From: Bacteroides neonati
Lineage (GTDB): Bacteria > Bacteroidota > Bacteroidia > Bacteroidales > Bacteroidaceae
Length of the DNA stretch: 64,000 nt
Assembly: GCF_000499785.1 (NCBI RefSeq)
Contig: NZ_HG726020.1
Span: 583,504-647,503 of the forward strand
Direction of reading: 5' to 3'
A program made the position numbers and the translations under genes. Under the pieces are notes generated by a model, which had not been told where the DNA came from, ran no database searches, and saw nothing but the letters and a program-made list of their open reading frames with translations. Shown here piece by piece: positions 34,589-45,542 of this stretch (positions are counted from its first letter, which is position 1; every line of letters begins with the position of its first letter).

Positions 34589-35815
34589 TTAAGCTTGTTC
34601 GGCAACCAGTTGGGCAATCTTGACGATCACCTTCATGGCCTTTTCCATGTTCTGAACGGGTACGAACTCGTAGCGTCCGTGAAAGTTCAAACCGCCCGCA
34701 AAGATATTGGGGCAGGGCAATCCCTTGAACGAGAGTTGTGCACCGTCGGTTCCGCCACGAATGGGGCGCACGTTGGGTTTCACACCTACCGCTTCCATCG
34801 CGGCAAAGGCGGTATCGATGATGTGCATCACCGGCTCTATCTTCTCGCGCATGTTGTAGTACTGATCGTGCAGCTCGAGGGTAGCCGTTCCGCAGCCGAA
34901 CTCGGTGTTGATCTGATTGACCAAACGCTCGATCTCCCGCTTACGGGCTTCGAACTTTTCGCGGTCATGGTCGCGAACGATGTACGTGAGGTTCGTCTGC
35001 TCCACATCGCCATGCGTGGCAATGAGGTGATAGAAACCTTCGTATCCCGAGGTGCGTTCGGGCACTTCGGCAGCAGGCAGCAGACCAATGAAGCGGTTGG
35101 CTACGCTGATGGAGTTGATCATCTTATTCTTGGCATAGCCGGGGTGAACGTTGCGTCCTTTGAACGTTATCTTGGCCGAGGCGGCATTGAAGTTCTCGTA
35201 CTCCAGCTCCCCCACTTCGCCGCCGTCCATGGTGTAGGCCCATTGGCAGCCAAACTTCTCGACGTCGAACTTATGAGCACCTTCGCCAATCTCCTCGTCG
35301 GGGTTGAAGCCGATACGGATCTTGCCGTGCTTCACCTCGGGATGCTCCTTGAGGTAGGCAATGGCACTGACGATTTCGGCAATACCCGCCTTGTCGTCGG
35401 CTCCCAGAAGGGTTTTGCCGTTGGTCACGATCAGGTCTTCGCCTTTGTGGTCGAGCAGTTCGGGAAATTGTGCGGGCGAGAGTATCACCTTATCTTCTTC
35501 GCAGAGAACGATGTCCGACCCGTTGTAGTTGGCTACGATGCGGGGGCTGACGTCCTTTCCGGTCATATCCGGACTGGTATCGAGGTGCGAGATGAAGCCG
35601 ATCACCGGTACTTCTTTGTCTGTATTGGCAGGCAGCGTGGCAAAGAGATAGCCATGCTCATCGAGCGTAATCTCTTCGAGGCCCAACGTTTCGAGTTCGG
35701 TCTTGAGATATTGGGCAAAAACCATCTGCCCGGGGGTGCTGGGGGTAAGCCGTGTACTGTCGTCGGACTGTGTATCAAAGCTTACGTACTTTAAAAAGCG
35801 TTCTACTAAAGTCAT
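34589..35815 (-). CDS. pepT: peptidase T (tripeptide aminopeptidase)
   Basis: A 408-residue M20-family metallopeptidase. Zinc-site motifs are visible: [10 protein letters not shown] (His/Asp, about 75-84), [12 protein letters not shown] (bridging Asp), [14 protein letters not shown] (catalytic and metal Glu) and [15 protein letters not shown], which is distinctive for PepT. Length is as in known PepT. It removes N-terminal residues from tripeptides in the cytoplasm. It leads a two-gene unit with gcvT. The leader contains no exact TAnnTTTG element; a weaker TACCTTTA lies about 55 bp upstream of the start. A strong terminator hairpin at 35876-35917 separates it from the genes to the right. Confidence 0.96.
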   Translation of the reverse strand: MTLVERFLKYVSFDTQSDDSTRLTPSTPGQMVFAQYLKTELETLGLEEITLDEHGYLFATLPANTDKEVPVIGFISHLDTSPDMTGKDVSPRIVANYNGSDIVLCEEDKVILSPAQFPELLDHKGEDLIVTNGKTLLGADDKAGIAEIVSAIAYLKEHPEVKHGKIRIGFNPDEEIGEGAHKFDVEKFGCQWAYTMDGGEVGELEYENFNAASAKITFKGRNVHPGYAKNKMINSISVANRFIGLLPAAEVPERTSGYEGFYHLIATHGDVEQTNLTYIVRDHDREKFEARKREIERLVNQINTEFGCGTATLELHDQYYNMREKIEPVMHIIDTAFAAMEAVGVKPNVRPIRGGTDGAQLSFKGLPCPNIFAGGLNFHGRYEFVPVQNMEKAMKVIVKIAQLVAEQA

Positions 35816-35875
35816 ATTATTTACGATTTAACGATTTACGATTGGCAACGGGAGTTGCATAGGCCGTAAAGGTAG

Positions 35876-35917
35876 AAAAAGAGCCGTGAACTGCCAAGCA
35901 AATTCACGGCTCTTTTT
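35876..35917. terminator. bidirectional terminator upstream of pepT
   Basis: A perfect 15-bp inverted repeat, AAAAAGAGCCGTGAA (35876-35890) and its complement (35903-35917). On the minus strand it would end the transcript of the PurF-like gene. Confidence 0.85.
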
Positions 35918-36023
35918 GTAGTATAGAGGATATTCCTTTCGTCTGTTTCGCAGCAAGCTTACTACCCCGACAGAGTATTGCCCCCGAGATTGCACCCTTT
36001 TGTCCGGGAGATAATTGCTTTCT

Positions 36024-36105
36024 CACCTAGGTGGGTAAGCTTACCCACCCGGGTGGGGAATTCTTCTCACCTAGGTGGGGAGACCTTCTCACCCGGGTGA
36101 GAAGG
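36024..36105. repeat. array of four 10-bp palindromes at exact 22-bp spacing
   Basis: CACCTAGGTG at 36024-36033, CACCCGGGTG at 36046-36055, CACCTAGGTG at 36068-36077 and CACCCGGGTG at 36090-36099. Start positions are exactly 22 bp apart and the two forms alternate. The 12-bp spacers differ but usually start with G runs and end with TTCT. The first spacer is part of a longer palindrome centred on AAGCTT, so units 1 and 2 can also pair with each other. Unit 4 is the centre of a perfect 22-bp palindrome (36084-36105). Confidence 0.9.
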
Positions 36106-36152
36106 TAATTTCGTACGCTTATAAGTTACATAATAACGGGCAGAAAAGCAAG

Positions 36153-36191
36153 CAATGCCGTGCTATTGGCGGGGCAATAGGCGCGGCATTG
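36153..36191. repeat. imperfect hairpin downstream of the PurF-like gene
   Basis: CAATGCCGTGCTATTG (36153-36168) and CAATAGGCGCGGCATTG (36175-36191) are nearly complementary across a 6-nt loop, with one bulge and one mismatch. Confidence 0.6.
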
Positions 36192-36255
36192 GTCGTTATA
36201 ATTGGTTGCTTCGGTCGTTAGAAGTCGCTGTTTCGTAATTAGAAGTGGCTGCTTC
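36190..36255 (-). repeat. three imperfect 22-bp tandem repeats over the stop codon of the PurF-like gene
   Basis: Units start at 36190, 36212 and 36234. On the minus strand they share the pattern AAGCAnCnAnTTnTAAnnAC. The unit nearest the gene includes the last codons and the stop; the other two are downstream. The period equals that of the palindrome array 85 bp away, although the two are not in phase. Confidence 0.65.
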
Positions 36256-37645
36256 CGTCGAAACAGTGCGTACATACCTTGCATTTGGGCAGACCGATGG
36301 CCTCAACCAACGTCTCAATCGTATTGAACTGCAAAGACGAGAGGCTGAAACGTTCGGCAATGATACCGACCATCTTCTCGTATTCGGGCGTACCGGCGGT
36401 GGCGTATTGTTCGAGCTTCGCATTTTCATCGCCCTCCAACTCCTGAATGATGCGGCGGGTAATGAGCTCCAGCGTGCTCTTGGAAGAGGTAAAGCCGATG
36501 AACGGACAGCTATAAATAAGCGGTGGGCAGGCAATGCGCATGTGCACCTCTTTGGCTCCGCAATCGTACAGCACCTTTACATTGTCGCGCAATTGCGTGC
36601 CGCGTACGATGGAGTCATCGCAAAACAAGATGCGTTTATCGGCGAGCATGGCGCGGTTGGGTATGAGTTTCATCTTAGCTACGAGCGAACGCATCTCCTG
36701 ATTGCTCGGTGTGAAGCTGCGCGGCCAGGTAGGCGTGTATTTGGCGATGGCGCGATGATAAGGCACGCCCTTGCCTTCGGCATATCCGAGTGCCATGCCT
36801 ACGCCCGAATCGGGGATGCCGCAAGCGCAATCGACCTCGGAGGTATCTTTCTGCCCCATCTTCATGCCGCTGGCGAAGCGTACTTCTTCTACATTGCGCC
36901 CTTCGTAGCAGGAGGTGGGGAAACCGTAGTACACCCACAGGAACGAACAGATCTGCATCCCTTCGTTGGGCTTGCGAAGCTGCTCCATGCTGTCGGCACG
37001 CAGCCTGATAATCTCGCCCGGACCGAGGTACTTCTCTATCTCGTAGTCGAGGTTGGGAAAGCTGCTCGACTCGCTGGTGGCGGCATACGCTCCATCTTTC
37101 TTGCCGATGACGATAGGCGTGCGCCCCCATTGGTCGCGGGCGGCAATGATGCCATCGTCGGTAAGGATGAGCATCGAGCAGGAGCCTTTGATGTGTTTGT
37201 ATACATTTTCGATACCATCGACAAACGTTTTTCCTTGAATGATGAGTAGAGCGATAAGTTCGGTCTGGTTGGTGGTGCTCGAACTGAATTCGGCGAAGTG
37301 CATGTTTTGGGAGAGTAGTTGTTGTTCCAACTCTTCGATGTTGGCTATTTTGGCAACCGTAACAATGGCGAAGCGGCCGAGGTGGGAATTAATGATAATC
37401 GGTTGTGCGTCTGTATCGCTGATAATGCCTATGCCGACATTTCCTTCAAACTTTTCCAGGTCTGCTTCAAACTTGGTTCGGAAGTATGAACTCTCCAGGT
37501 TGTGGATGGAGCGAATAAATCCGTGCTCTTCACTGTAGGTGGCAAGCCCCCCGCGTTTGGTTCCCAAATGTGAATTGTAGTCTGTACCGTAGAATAAATC
37601 GGTTGCGCAACTCACCTGCGAAACCGTTCCAAAAAAACCTCCCAT
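36239..37645 (-). CDS. amidophosphoribosyltransferase-like (PurF family), catalytic Cys2 absent
   Basis: 468 residues from the ATG at 37645 (MGGFFGTVS). A longer frame to 37762 would start upstream of a promoter and inside the neighbouring terminator. The N-terminal half is a class II glutamine amidotransferase (SHLGTKRGG, SMLILTDDGIIAARDQWGRTP). The C-terminal half is a phosphoribosyltransferase with the PRPP loop FCDDSIVRGTQL. A CTHCFDG motif near the end matches the iron-sulfur ligand pair of Bacillus-type PurF. The nucleophile expected right after the start Met (MCG) is Gly2 here (MGG). Glutamine hydrolysis should thus be impaired; ammonia-dependent activity or another role is possible. 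I do not assign a symbol. Confidence 0.82.
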   Translation of the reverse strand: MGGFFGTVSQVSCATDLFYGTDYNSHLGTKRGGLATYSEEHGFIRSIHNLESSYFRTKFEADLEKFEGNVGIGIISDTDAQPIIINSHLGRFAIVTVAKIANIEELEQQLLSQNMHFAEFSSSTTNQTELIALLIIQGKTFVDGIENVYKHIKGSCSMLILTDDGIIAARDQWGRTPIVIGKKDGAYAATSESSSFPNLDYEIEKYLGPGEIIRLRADSMEQLRKPNEGMQICSFLWVYYGFPTSCYEGRNVEEVRFASGMKMGQKDTSEVDCACGIPDSGVGMALGYAEGKGVPYHRAIAKYTPTWPRSFTPSNQEMRSLVAKMKLIPNRAMLADKRILFCDDSIVRGTQLRDNVKVLYDCGAKEVHMRIACPPLIYSCPFIGFTSSKSTLELITRRIIQELEGDENAKLEQYATAGTPEYEKMVGIIAERFSLSSLQFNTIETLVEAIGLPKCKVCTHCFDGSSHF

Positions 37646-37684
37646 GTTGTGTTCTTTAAATGTTATTGTTTTAAAAGATGAGCG

Positions 37685-37692
37685 CAAAAGTA
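37685..37692 (-). promoter_or_regulatory. candidate -7 element for the PurF-like gene
   Basis: The minus strand reads TACTTTTG, 39 bp before the ATG at 37645. This supports that start over the upstream one. Confidence 0.5.
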
Positions 37693-37708
37693 CAACAAAT
37701 AGGTGATA

Positions 37709-37745
37709 TAAAAAAGCACTCTGCAGAGTTTCCCATGCAGAGTGC
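37709..37745 (-). terminator. terminator of the GH97 gene
   Basis: On the minus strand a 10-bp stem (GCACTCTGCA and its complement, 37716-37725 and 37736-37745) is followed by at least six T, about 46 bp after the GH97 stop codon. Confidence 0.85.
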
Positions 37746-37791
37746 GATCGATCTGTAATCAAATAAAATACTTAATCAAACGAAACGCTTT

Positions 37792-39963
<2,172 letters not shown>

Positions 39964-39984
39964 TTAGTTTTTAAATTCGTAAGG

Positions 39985-39992
39985 CAAAGATA
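39985..39992 (-). promoter_or_regulatory. candidate -7 element for the GH97 gene
   Basis: The minus strand reads TATCTTTG, matching TAnnTTTG, 34 bp before the start codon. No clear -33 box. Confidence 0.45.
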
Positions 39993-40119
39993 ACGTAGAA
40001 ACTGTGCGAACCCGCATGCATATAAACCGAATATAAAAGATTATTCAGGAAACATTTGCATAATCCTCTTATTATCAAACTGATATACAGGCAGTCGGGA
40101 AACGGAAATATAGGTTATT

Positions 40120-41685
40120 TCAATCGATACTTCCTATTTTAAGTACCTCTTCTTCAAACTTTTCGCGGTTCAGGGCTTTGTTTTTTACCTTGTTTCGATA
40201 GGTATAAATGGTGTTGACGGAGTAATGCAGGAAGTTGGCAATCTTCGAACTGTCGTCAATGCCCAAGCGGATGAAGGCGAAGATGCGCAACTCGGTATTG
40301 AGCAGTTCGCCCGGTTTGGGCACGAAGCGTTCGTCGGGTTGCAGCAGCTCGTTGAACCTCGCCACAAAGTCGGGGTAGAGATGCAGAAAGGCACTGTCGA
40401 AGTTGGCATAAAACTCCTTCTGCTCGCCATCGGCCTGCTGCGGCGATTTGGTGAGTTTGAGCAACTCTTCCGTTTGCCCCGACATGACTTTGCGGTGAAC
40501 CGTACGCCGGAAGTGGTCGAGCTTCTCCATATAGACCGAACAAAGGCTGAGAAAGTGGCCGATATACTCCTCTTTAATATGGTTGGCCTGCCTGAGGTTG
40601 TGCTGGGTGGCAGACAAACGTTTCATCTGCTTGTATATCCGGACAACGGCTATAATAAGGAAAGCCGACAAAATACTGACCAGCACCAGAAAGAAGATCA
40701 ACTGCCTGCGTTGCGTCTCGGTTTGCCGTTTATAAGCAGCATCGATCACCGGCAGCATGTTGGAGACCTCGACCGTGCGCAGGCGGGCGTTGCAAAAGAT
40801 GGCATCTTCGAGCGAATATTTACTGTACCGGTAGGCGCGGTCGATATCTCCCTGCCGGTAGAGCGACATAGCCAACTGTTGCAAAGCGGCATTCTCCTTG
40901 ACTGAAGCCTTGATATCCGAGAGGGCCGACAGCGCGAGGTATTTCTCGTAAGCAGCGCGGTTGCCCTCTACATTATATATCTGTGCAAGCGAAAAGGCGG
41001 CACGGGCATACACGTTGGAGGTTTCGGGCTGTTGCCGTAGCAGGGCACTCAATTCGTTGCGTGCCTGTGGGTATTGATGCGAAGCGAAGAGCTGCTCGGC
41101 TTTGTACAAGCGGTATTCGGGCGAGGCGGGCGGAAGCAGTGCAATGAGTGAATCGCGGTACTGGCGATGCAAGCTGTCGTAAACGGCCGTATAAGATTGG
41201 TTGTGCGAATAAACCGCCAAGAAAGAGTATAGCTGACGGCCGCAATCGTACCAAGCAGCCAACAAGCTGTCGGGTAGAGCCGACCGATCTACCTCGTGCA
41301 GGGTTTCGAGTGCCTCTTTGTACATACCCGAAACCGAGAATACGGCTACCCGGCTCAACTGCGTTTCGTCCACCCAGTCGGTACGATGCAGCTTACGGGC
41401 GAGTGCCAGACTCCGGTCAAAGTAATTCATGGCAGAGTCGGATACGAACAACTGGTATTCGTTGCCTAACCGGCGGTTGAGCGCAAACGCCTGCGGAGCC
41501 GTAATGCCCGGTCGGTGCAACAACTGCTTCAACCGATCGATGCGTTCGTCTTTGGTCTTGCGGTAAACGTCCTGTTGGCTCAATACGCGATCCAGACAGA
41601 TCAATGCAGAATCTGCCTCACTGGCTGCCCGCGTAGTAGGAACGATGCAGCAGAGAATAGTGAAAAGTAAAAAAAGAGTTTTCAT
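40120..41685 (-). CDS. DUF6377 protein: TPR-like sensor with membrane helix and C-terminal HTH
   Basis: 521 residues from the ATG at 41685 (MKTLFLLFTILCC); an upstream ATG at 41760 would add 25 residues and hide the signal peptide. After the signal (about 1-20) comes a helical repeat region of TPR type (about 25-310), a membrane helix at about 325-345 (LIFFLVLVSILSAFLIIAVV), a coiled segment and a cytoplasmic C-terminal region with a LuxR-like helix-turn-helix (LRIFAFIRLGIDDSSKIANFLHYSVNTIYTYRNKVK). It matches the Bacteroidetes DUF6377 family, probable membrane-bound transcriptional regulators. The neighbours are the GH97 gene on one side and divergent crcB on the other; whether it controls either is unknown. 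Confidence 0.85.
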   Translation of the reverse strand: MKTLFLLFTILCCIVPTTRAASEADSALICLDRVLSQQDVYRKTKDERIDRLKQLLHRPGITAPQAFALNRRLGNEYQLFVSDSAMNYFDRSLALARKLHRTDWVDETQLSRVAVFSVSGMYKEALETLHEVDRSALPDSLLAAWYDCGRQLYSFLAVYSHNQSYTAVYDSLHRQYRDSLIALLPPASPEYRLYKAEQLFASHQYPQARNELSALLRQQPETSNVYARAAFSLAQIYNVEGNRAAYEKYLALSALSDIKASVKENAALQQLAMSLYRQGDIDRAYRYSKYSLEDAIFCNARLRTVEVSNMLPVIDAAYKRQTETQRRQLIFFLVLVSILSAFLIIAVVRIYKQMKRLSATQHNLRQANHIKEEYIGHFLSLCSVYMEKLDHFRRTVHRKVMSGQTEELLKLTKSPQQADGEQKEFYANFDSAFLHLYPDFVARFNELLQPDERFVPKPGELLNTELRIFAFIRLGIDDSSKIANFLHYSVNTIYTYRNKVKNKALNREKFEEEVLKIGSID

Positions 41686-41709
41686 GATACGCCCGTTAGC
41701 TTTAACGTC

Positions 41710-41717
41710 CAAAAGTA
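41710..41717 (-). promoter_or_regulatory. candidate -7 element for the DUF6377 gene
   Basis: The minus strand reads TACTTTTG, 25 bp before the ATG at 41685. This supports the shorter start. Confidence 0.45.
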
Positions 41718-41738
41718 CAAAAATTCCACAGAAACAGC

Positions 41739-41746
41739 TACCTTTG
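41739..41746 (+). promoter_or_regulatory. candidate -7 element for crcB
   Basis: TACCTTTG matches TAnnTTTG, 24 bp before the crcB start codon. There is no room for a full fluoride riboswitch between it and the gene. Confidence 0.45.
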
Positions 41747-41769
41747 CCGCAGTTAAACATCTAAAAAGA

Positions 41770-42153
41770 ATGAAAGAGCTGGTTTATATATTTATAGGTG
41801 GCGGTGCGGGCAGTGTTTTGCGCTATCTGGCGCAGATAGCCGTCAACGAGCGAATCGCGCCCTTTGCTTTTCCTTTCTCTTGGGGAACGTTTACCGTCAA
41901 CGTTGCCGGTAGTTTACTCATCGGCCTTTTCTATTCGTTGTCCGACCACTTTCAACTATCGATGGAGGCTCGCCTGTTTCTTACTGCCGGATTGTGTGGA
42001 GGGTTTACCACCTTCTCAACCTTTTCGAACGATGCGCTGAGTATGCTCGAAGGCGGTTTCTACGGAACCTTCGCTGTTTACGTTTTTCTGAGCATCGTGC
42101 TGGGCATCGGCGCAGTACTGTTGGGCGGATATATCGGAAAACTCATTGCTTAA
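41770..42153 (+). CDS. crcB: fluoride channel/exporter CrcB (Fluc)
   Basis: A 127-residue protein with four membrane segments and the CrcB hallmarks: GGGAGSVLRYLAQ near the N-terminus, FPFSWGTFTVNVAGSLLIG with the conserved Asn (about 41-51) and GLCGGFTTFSTFSNDA with the Phe/Thr-Ser pore motif (about 76-91). These small proteins form antiparallel dimers that let fluoride out of the cell. The length is normal. The pentapeptide-repeat gene starts 15 bp after its stop codon, so the two are probably on one transcript. Confidence 0.96.
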   Translation: MKELVYIFIGGGAGSVLRYLAQIAVNERIAPFAFPFSWGTFTVNVAGSLLIGLFYSLSDHFQLSMEARLFLTAGLCGGFTTFSTFSNDALSMLEGGFYGTFAVYVFLSIVLGIGAVLLGGYIGKLIA

Positions 42154-42167
42154 CTCCTTCAACCGAC

Positions 42168-42836
42168 ATGAAACTACCCAAACATAAAAAGAACGCCCCC
42201 GTGCGTGTGGCTCCTCCCTCCATGGAAGCGCAAAGCAACAGCGAACAATCACTGAAAGAGTGGCTCGAAAGAGAGGAGACGGTAGCCGATCTGCACTTTG
42301 CCAAACAGGCGGAGGAATACATCGACCGCCCCTATCGGACAATCAAGAACTGCACGTTCAGCGGCAGTACCTTCGCCGAGTGTCAACTCAAAGCGTGCCA
42401 GCTCTCCGATATTCGTTTCGAGAACTGCGACTTGTCCAACATCTCCTTTGCCGAGAGTTCACTCTACCGTGTGGAGTTTGTTTCGTGCAAGCTGGTGGGT
42501 ACCAATCTGGGCGAAACCACGCTCAATCATGTATCTATGTCGCATTGCAACGGCATGTACATCAACCTCTCGATGAGTAAGATGAACCAAGTCTCTTTTC
42601 GTTCGTGCGACTTCCGCAACGGCAGCTTCAACGATGCCAAACTCGCTTCGGTCGAACTGCCCGACTGTCTGCTCATCGAAGCCGACTTCTCGCACACCTC
42701 GCTGCGAGGCATCGATTTGCGCACATCGCGCATCAATGGAATCATCCTTACGTTGGCCGATTTGCGCGGTGCCACCGTCAGTTCCCTGCAAGCCATGGAT
42801 TTGTTGCCACTACTGGGTGTGGTCATTGAGGATTAA
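42168..42836 (+). CDS. pentapeptide-repeat protein
   Basis: 222 residues from the ATG at 42168 (MKLPKHKKNAPVRV). A longer frame reaching back into crcB is an overlap artefact. After a charged N-terminal region, residues about 60-205 show five-residue repeats of the A(D/N/C)LXX or CXF/L type (CTFSGSTFAECQLKACQLSDIRFENCDLSNISFAESSLYRVEF and so on). These fold as a four-sided beta helix. Cys is unusually frequent at the first repeat position. Some members mimic DNA and protect gyrase from quinolones, but most have no known role, and none can be inferred here. It lies 15 bp after crcB. Confidence 0.88.
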   Translation: MKLPKHKKNAPVRVAPPSMEAQSNSEQSLKEWLEREETVADLHFAKQAEEYIDRPYRTIKNCTFSGSTFAECQLKACQLSDIRFENCDLSNISFAESSLYRVEFVSCKLVGTNLGETTLNHVSMSHCNGMYINLSMSKMNQVSFRSCDFRNGSFNDAKLASVELPDCLLIEADFSHTSLRGIDLRTSRINGIILTLADLRGATVSSLQAMDLLPLLGVVIED

Positions 42837-42906
42837 TTAACCTTCTGGAGGGCAACAAATCGGATCTCTTATTTGTTATCTTATATAATGCAAATCAAAT
42901 ATATAA

Positions 42907-44226
<1,320 letters not shown>

Positions 44227-44339
44227 AAAGCCATTGACAAAAAAAGAGGTTGAAGCCCTTTACAGATTCTAAAGATATGATGTTAGGAAGAAGAAACAAT
44301 AATACCGCTTCTTTTTAAGGAAACTAAGAAAATTCATAC

Positions 44340-44347
44340 TATATTTG
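44340..44347 (+). promoter_or_regulatory. candidate -7 element for the XylR-type regulator
   Basis: TATATTTG matches TAnnTTTG, 24 bp before the start codon at 44371. Confidence 0.5.
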
Positions 44348-44370
44348 CAATAAACAAAGCATCTATTGAC

Positions 44371-45525
44371 ATGATTCGCTTAATTTTACTGACAGATTTT
44401 ACAGAATCCTTTTCGTACAATCTTCTTAAAGGCATTCTTGCTTATTCAAAAAGCCATGAACCGTGGGTTGTATGTCGTATGCCGCCATCCTACAAAAATA
44501 TTTATGGTATAGAAGGTGTACTAAAATGGGCAAAGACCTGGCAGGCAGATGCTATCATCGGAACGTTCAACAATGATGATGTGGGGGTATTTCATACGAA
44601 TGGAATTATCGCCATAGCTCAAGATTATAAATCAAGATTCAGTAATATTCCCAATATAACTGGCGGCTATCGCGAAGCTGGAAGAATGGCAGCGGAATTC
44701 TTTGTCAATAAAGGATTCCGCCATTTTGCATTCTATGGTTACCGTGATACCATATGGTCGCAGGAGCGTTGCGAAGGATTTTATGAATATATAACATCGC
44801 AAGGATTTGGCGATAATTTCTATTCTTATCAAGAACAGTCTTTAGATGATTTGTGGTTTTATGAGGCTCCTCCACTCCTTTCATGGTTGAAGTCGCTCCC
44901 CCAACCCACAGCATTGATGGCCTGCGACGATAATCAAGGCAATCGTATTACGGAGATTTGCAAAGTGAACAACATCCGAGTACCCGATAAGATAGCCATA
45001 CTGGGGGTGGATAATGATGAAATAATCTGCAATCTTTCAGATCCTCCACTGTCTAGTATTAGCCAAAATATAGCCAGAGGTGGATTCGAAGTTGCTGAAT
45101 TGATTGAGCATTTATTGAACGACGAAAAGACGCCTCATAAAGACGTGATCATACCACCGGTAACTATAGTTAACCGTCATTCAACAGATTTCTATCCTAC
45201 AACAGATGCACACATACACACCGTTCTGAAGTATATCCATAAAAACATAGCCACAGATATTACAGTATCAGACATTGTAAAGCAAGTGCCTCTGTCGCGC
45301 CGTCTGCTGGAAATACGATTTAAGCAAGTAACACAACAGACTGTTCATAAATATATATTTAACCTACGAATGGAACGTTTTGCCCAGCTATTATTAGCTA
45401 GTGATGCCCCTATTGCAGAGGTTGCAGAACAGGTTGGAGTAAATGATCTAAAGAACCTGTCCCGACAGTTTAAAGCTTTAAAGAATGTTACTCCCAATGA
45501 ATATAGAAAAGAGCACCGGATATAA
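44371..45525 (+). CDS. XylR-type transcriptional regulator (periplasmic-binding-protein fold plus AraC HTH)
   Basis: A 384-residue protein. Residues about 1-270 look like a LacI/periplasmic-binding-protein sugar-sensing fold (LILLTDFTESFSYNLLKGILAYS; IAILGVDNDEIICNLSDPPLSSISQNIARGGFEVAELIEHLL). Residues about 285-380 are an AraC-type DNA-binding domain (HIHTVLKYIHKNIATDITVSDIVKQVPLSRRLLEIRFKQ, then a second unit ending LKNVTPNEYRKEH). It matches the XylR family, which bind a sugar in the cytoplasm. It ends 17 bp from the convergent last gene of the PUL, so it is a good candidate PUL regulator sensing a released monosaccharide such as mannose. That role is inferred from position only. Confidence 0.9.
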   Translation: MIRLILLTDFTESFSYNLLKGILAYSKSHEPWVVCRMPPSYKNIYGIEGVLKWAKTWQADAIIGTFNNDDVGVFHTNGIIAIAQDYKSRFSNIPNITGGYREAGRMAAEFFVNKGFRHFAFYGYRDTIWSQERCEGFYEYITSQGFGDNFYSYQEQSLDDLWFYEAPPLLSWLKSLPQPTALMACDDNQGNRITEICKVNNIRVPDKIAILGVDNDEIICNLSDPPLSSISQNIARGGFEVAELIEHLLNDEKTPHKDVIIPPVTIVNRHSTDFYPTTDAHIHTVLKYIHKNIATDITVSDIVKQVPLSRRLLEIRFKQVTQQTVHKYIFNLRMERFAQLLLASDAPIAEVAEQVGVNDLKNLSRQFKALKNVTPNEYRKEHRI

Positions 45526-45542
45526 ATACGGAACACATTTAA

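Larger units (their letters stand above)
35816..36238. other. 423-bp intergenic region with palindrome array
   Basis: No gene is seen here. From left to right it holds a bidirectional terminator (35876-35917), the four-unit palindrome array with exact 22-bp spacing (36024-36105), an imperfect hairpin (36153-36191) and most of a 22-bp tandem repeat that runs into the 3' end of the PurF-like gene (36190-36255). All of it except the terminator lies in what would be the 3' untranslated region of the PurF-like gene. Confidence 0.7.

Noticed and set aside
33661..35794. Long plus-strand frames opposite gcvT and pepT (302 and 399 codons)
   Set aside because: Both are antisense to clear enzymes and show no family features; they reflect codon bias of the real genes.
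36024..36255. CRISPR array
   Set aside because: The repeat unit is a 10-bp palindrome with 12-bp spacers that resemble each other, there are only four units, and no cas gene is in the window.
37646..37762. Longer N-terminus for the PurF-like protein
   Set aside because: It would span the -7 element TACTTTTG and the terminator of the GH97 gene, and the PurF fold begins at MGGFFG.
41686..41769. Fluoride riboswitch before crcB
   Set aside because: Only 24 bp separate the likely -7 element from the start codon, and no riboswitch-like fold is visible.
41994..42167. Longer N-terminus for the pentapeptide-repeat protein
   Set aside because: It would overlap crcB in another frame; the ATG at 42168 follows the crcB stop by 15 bp.
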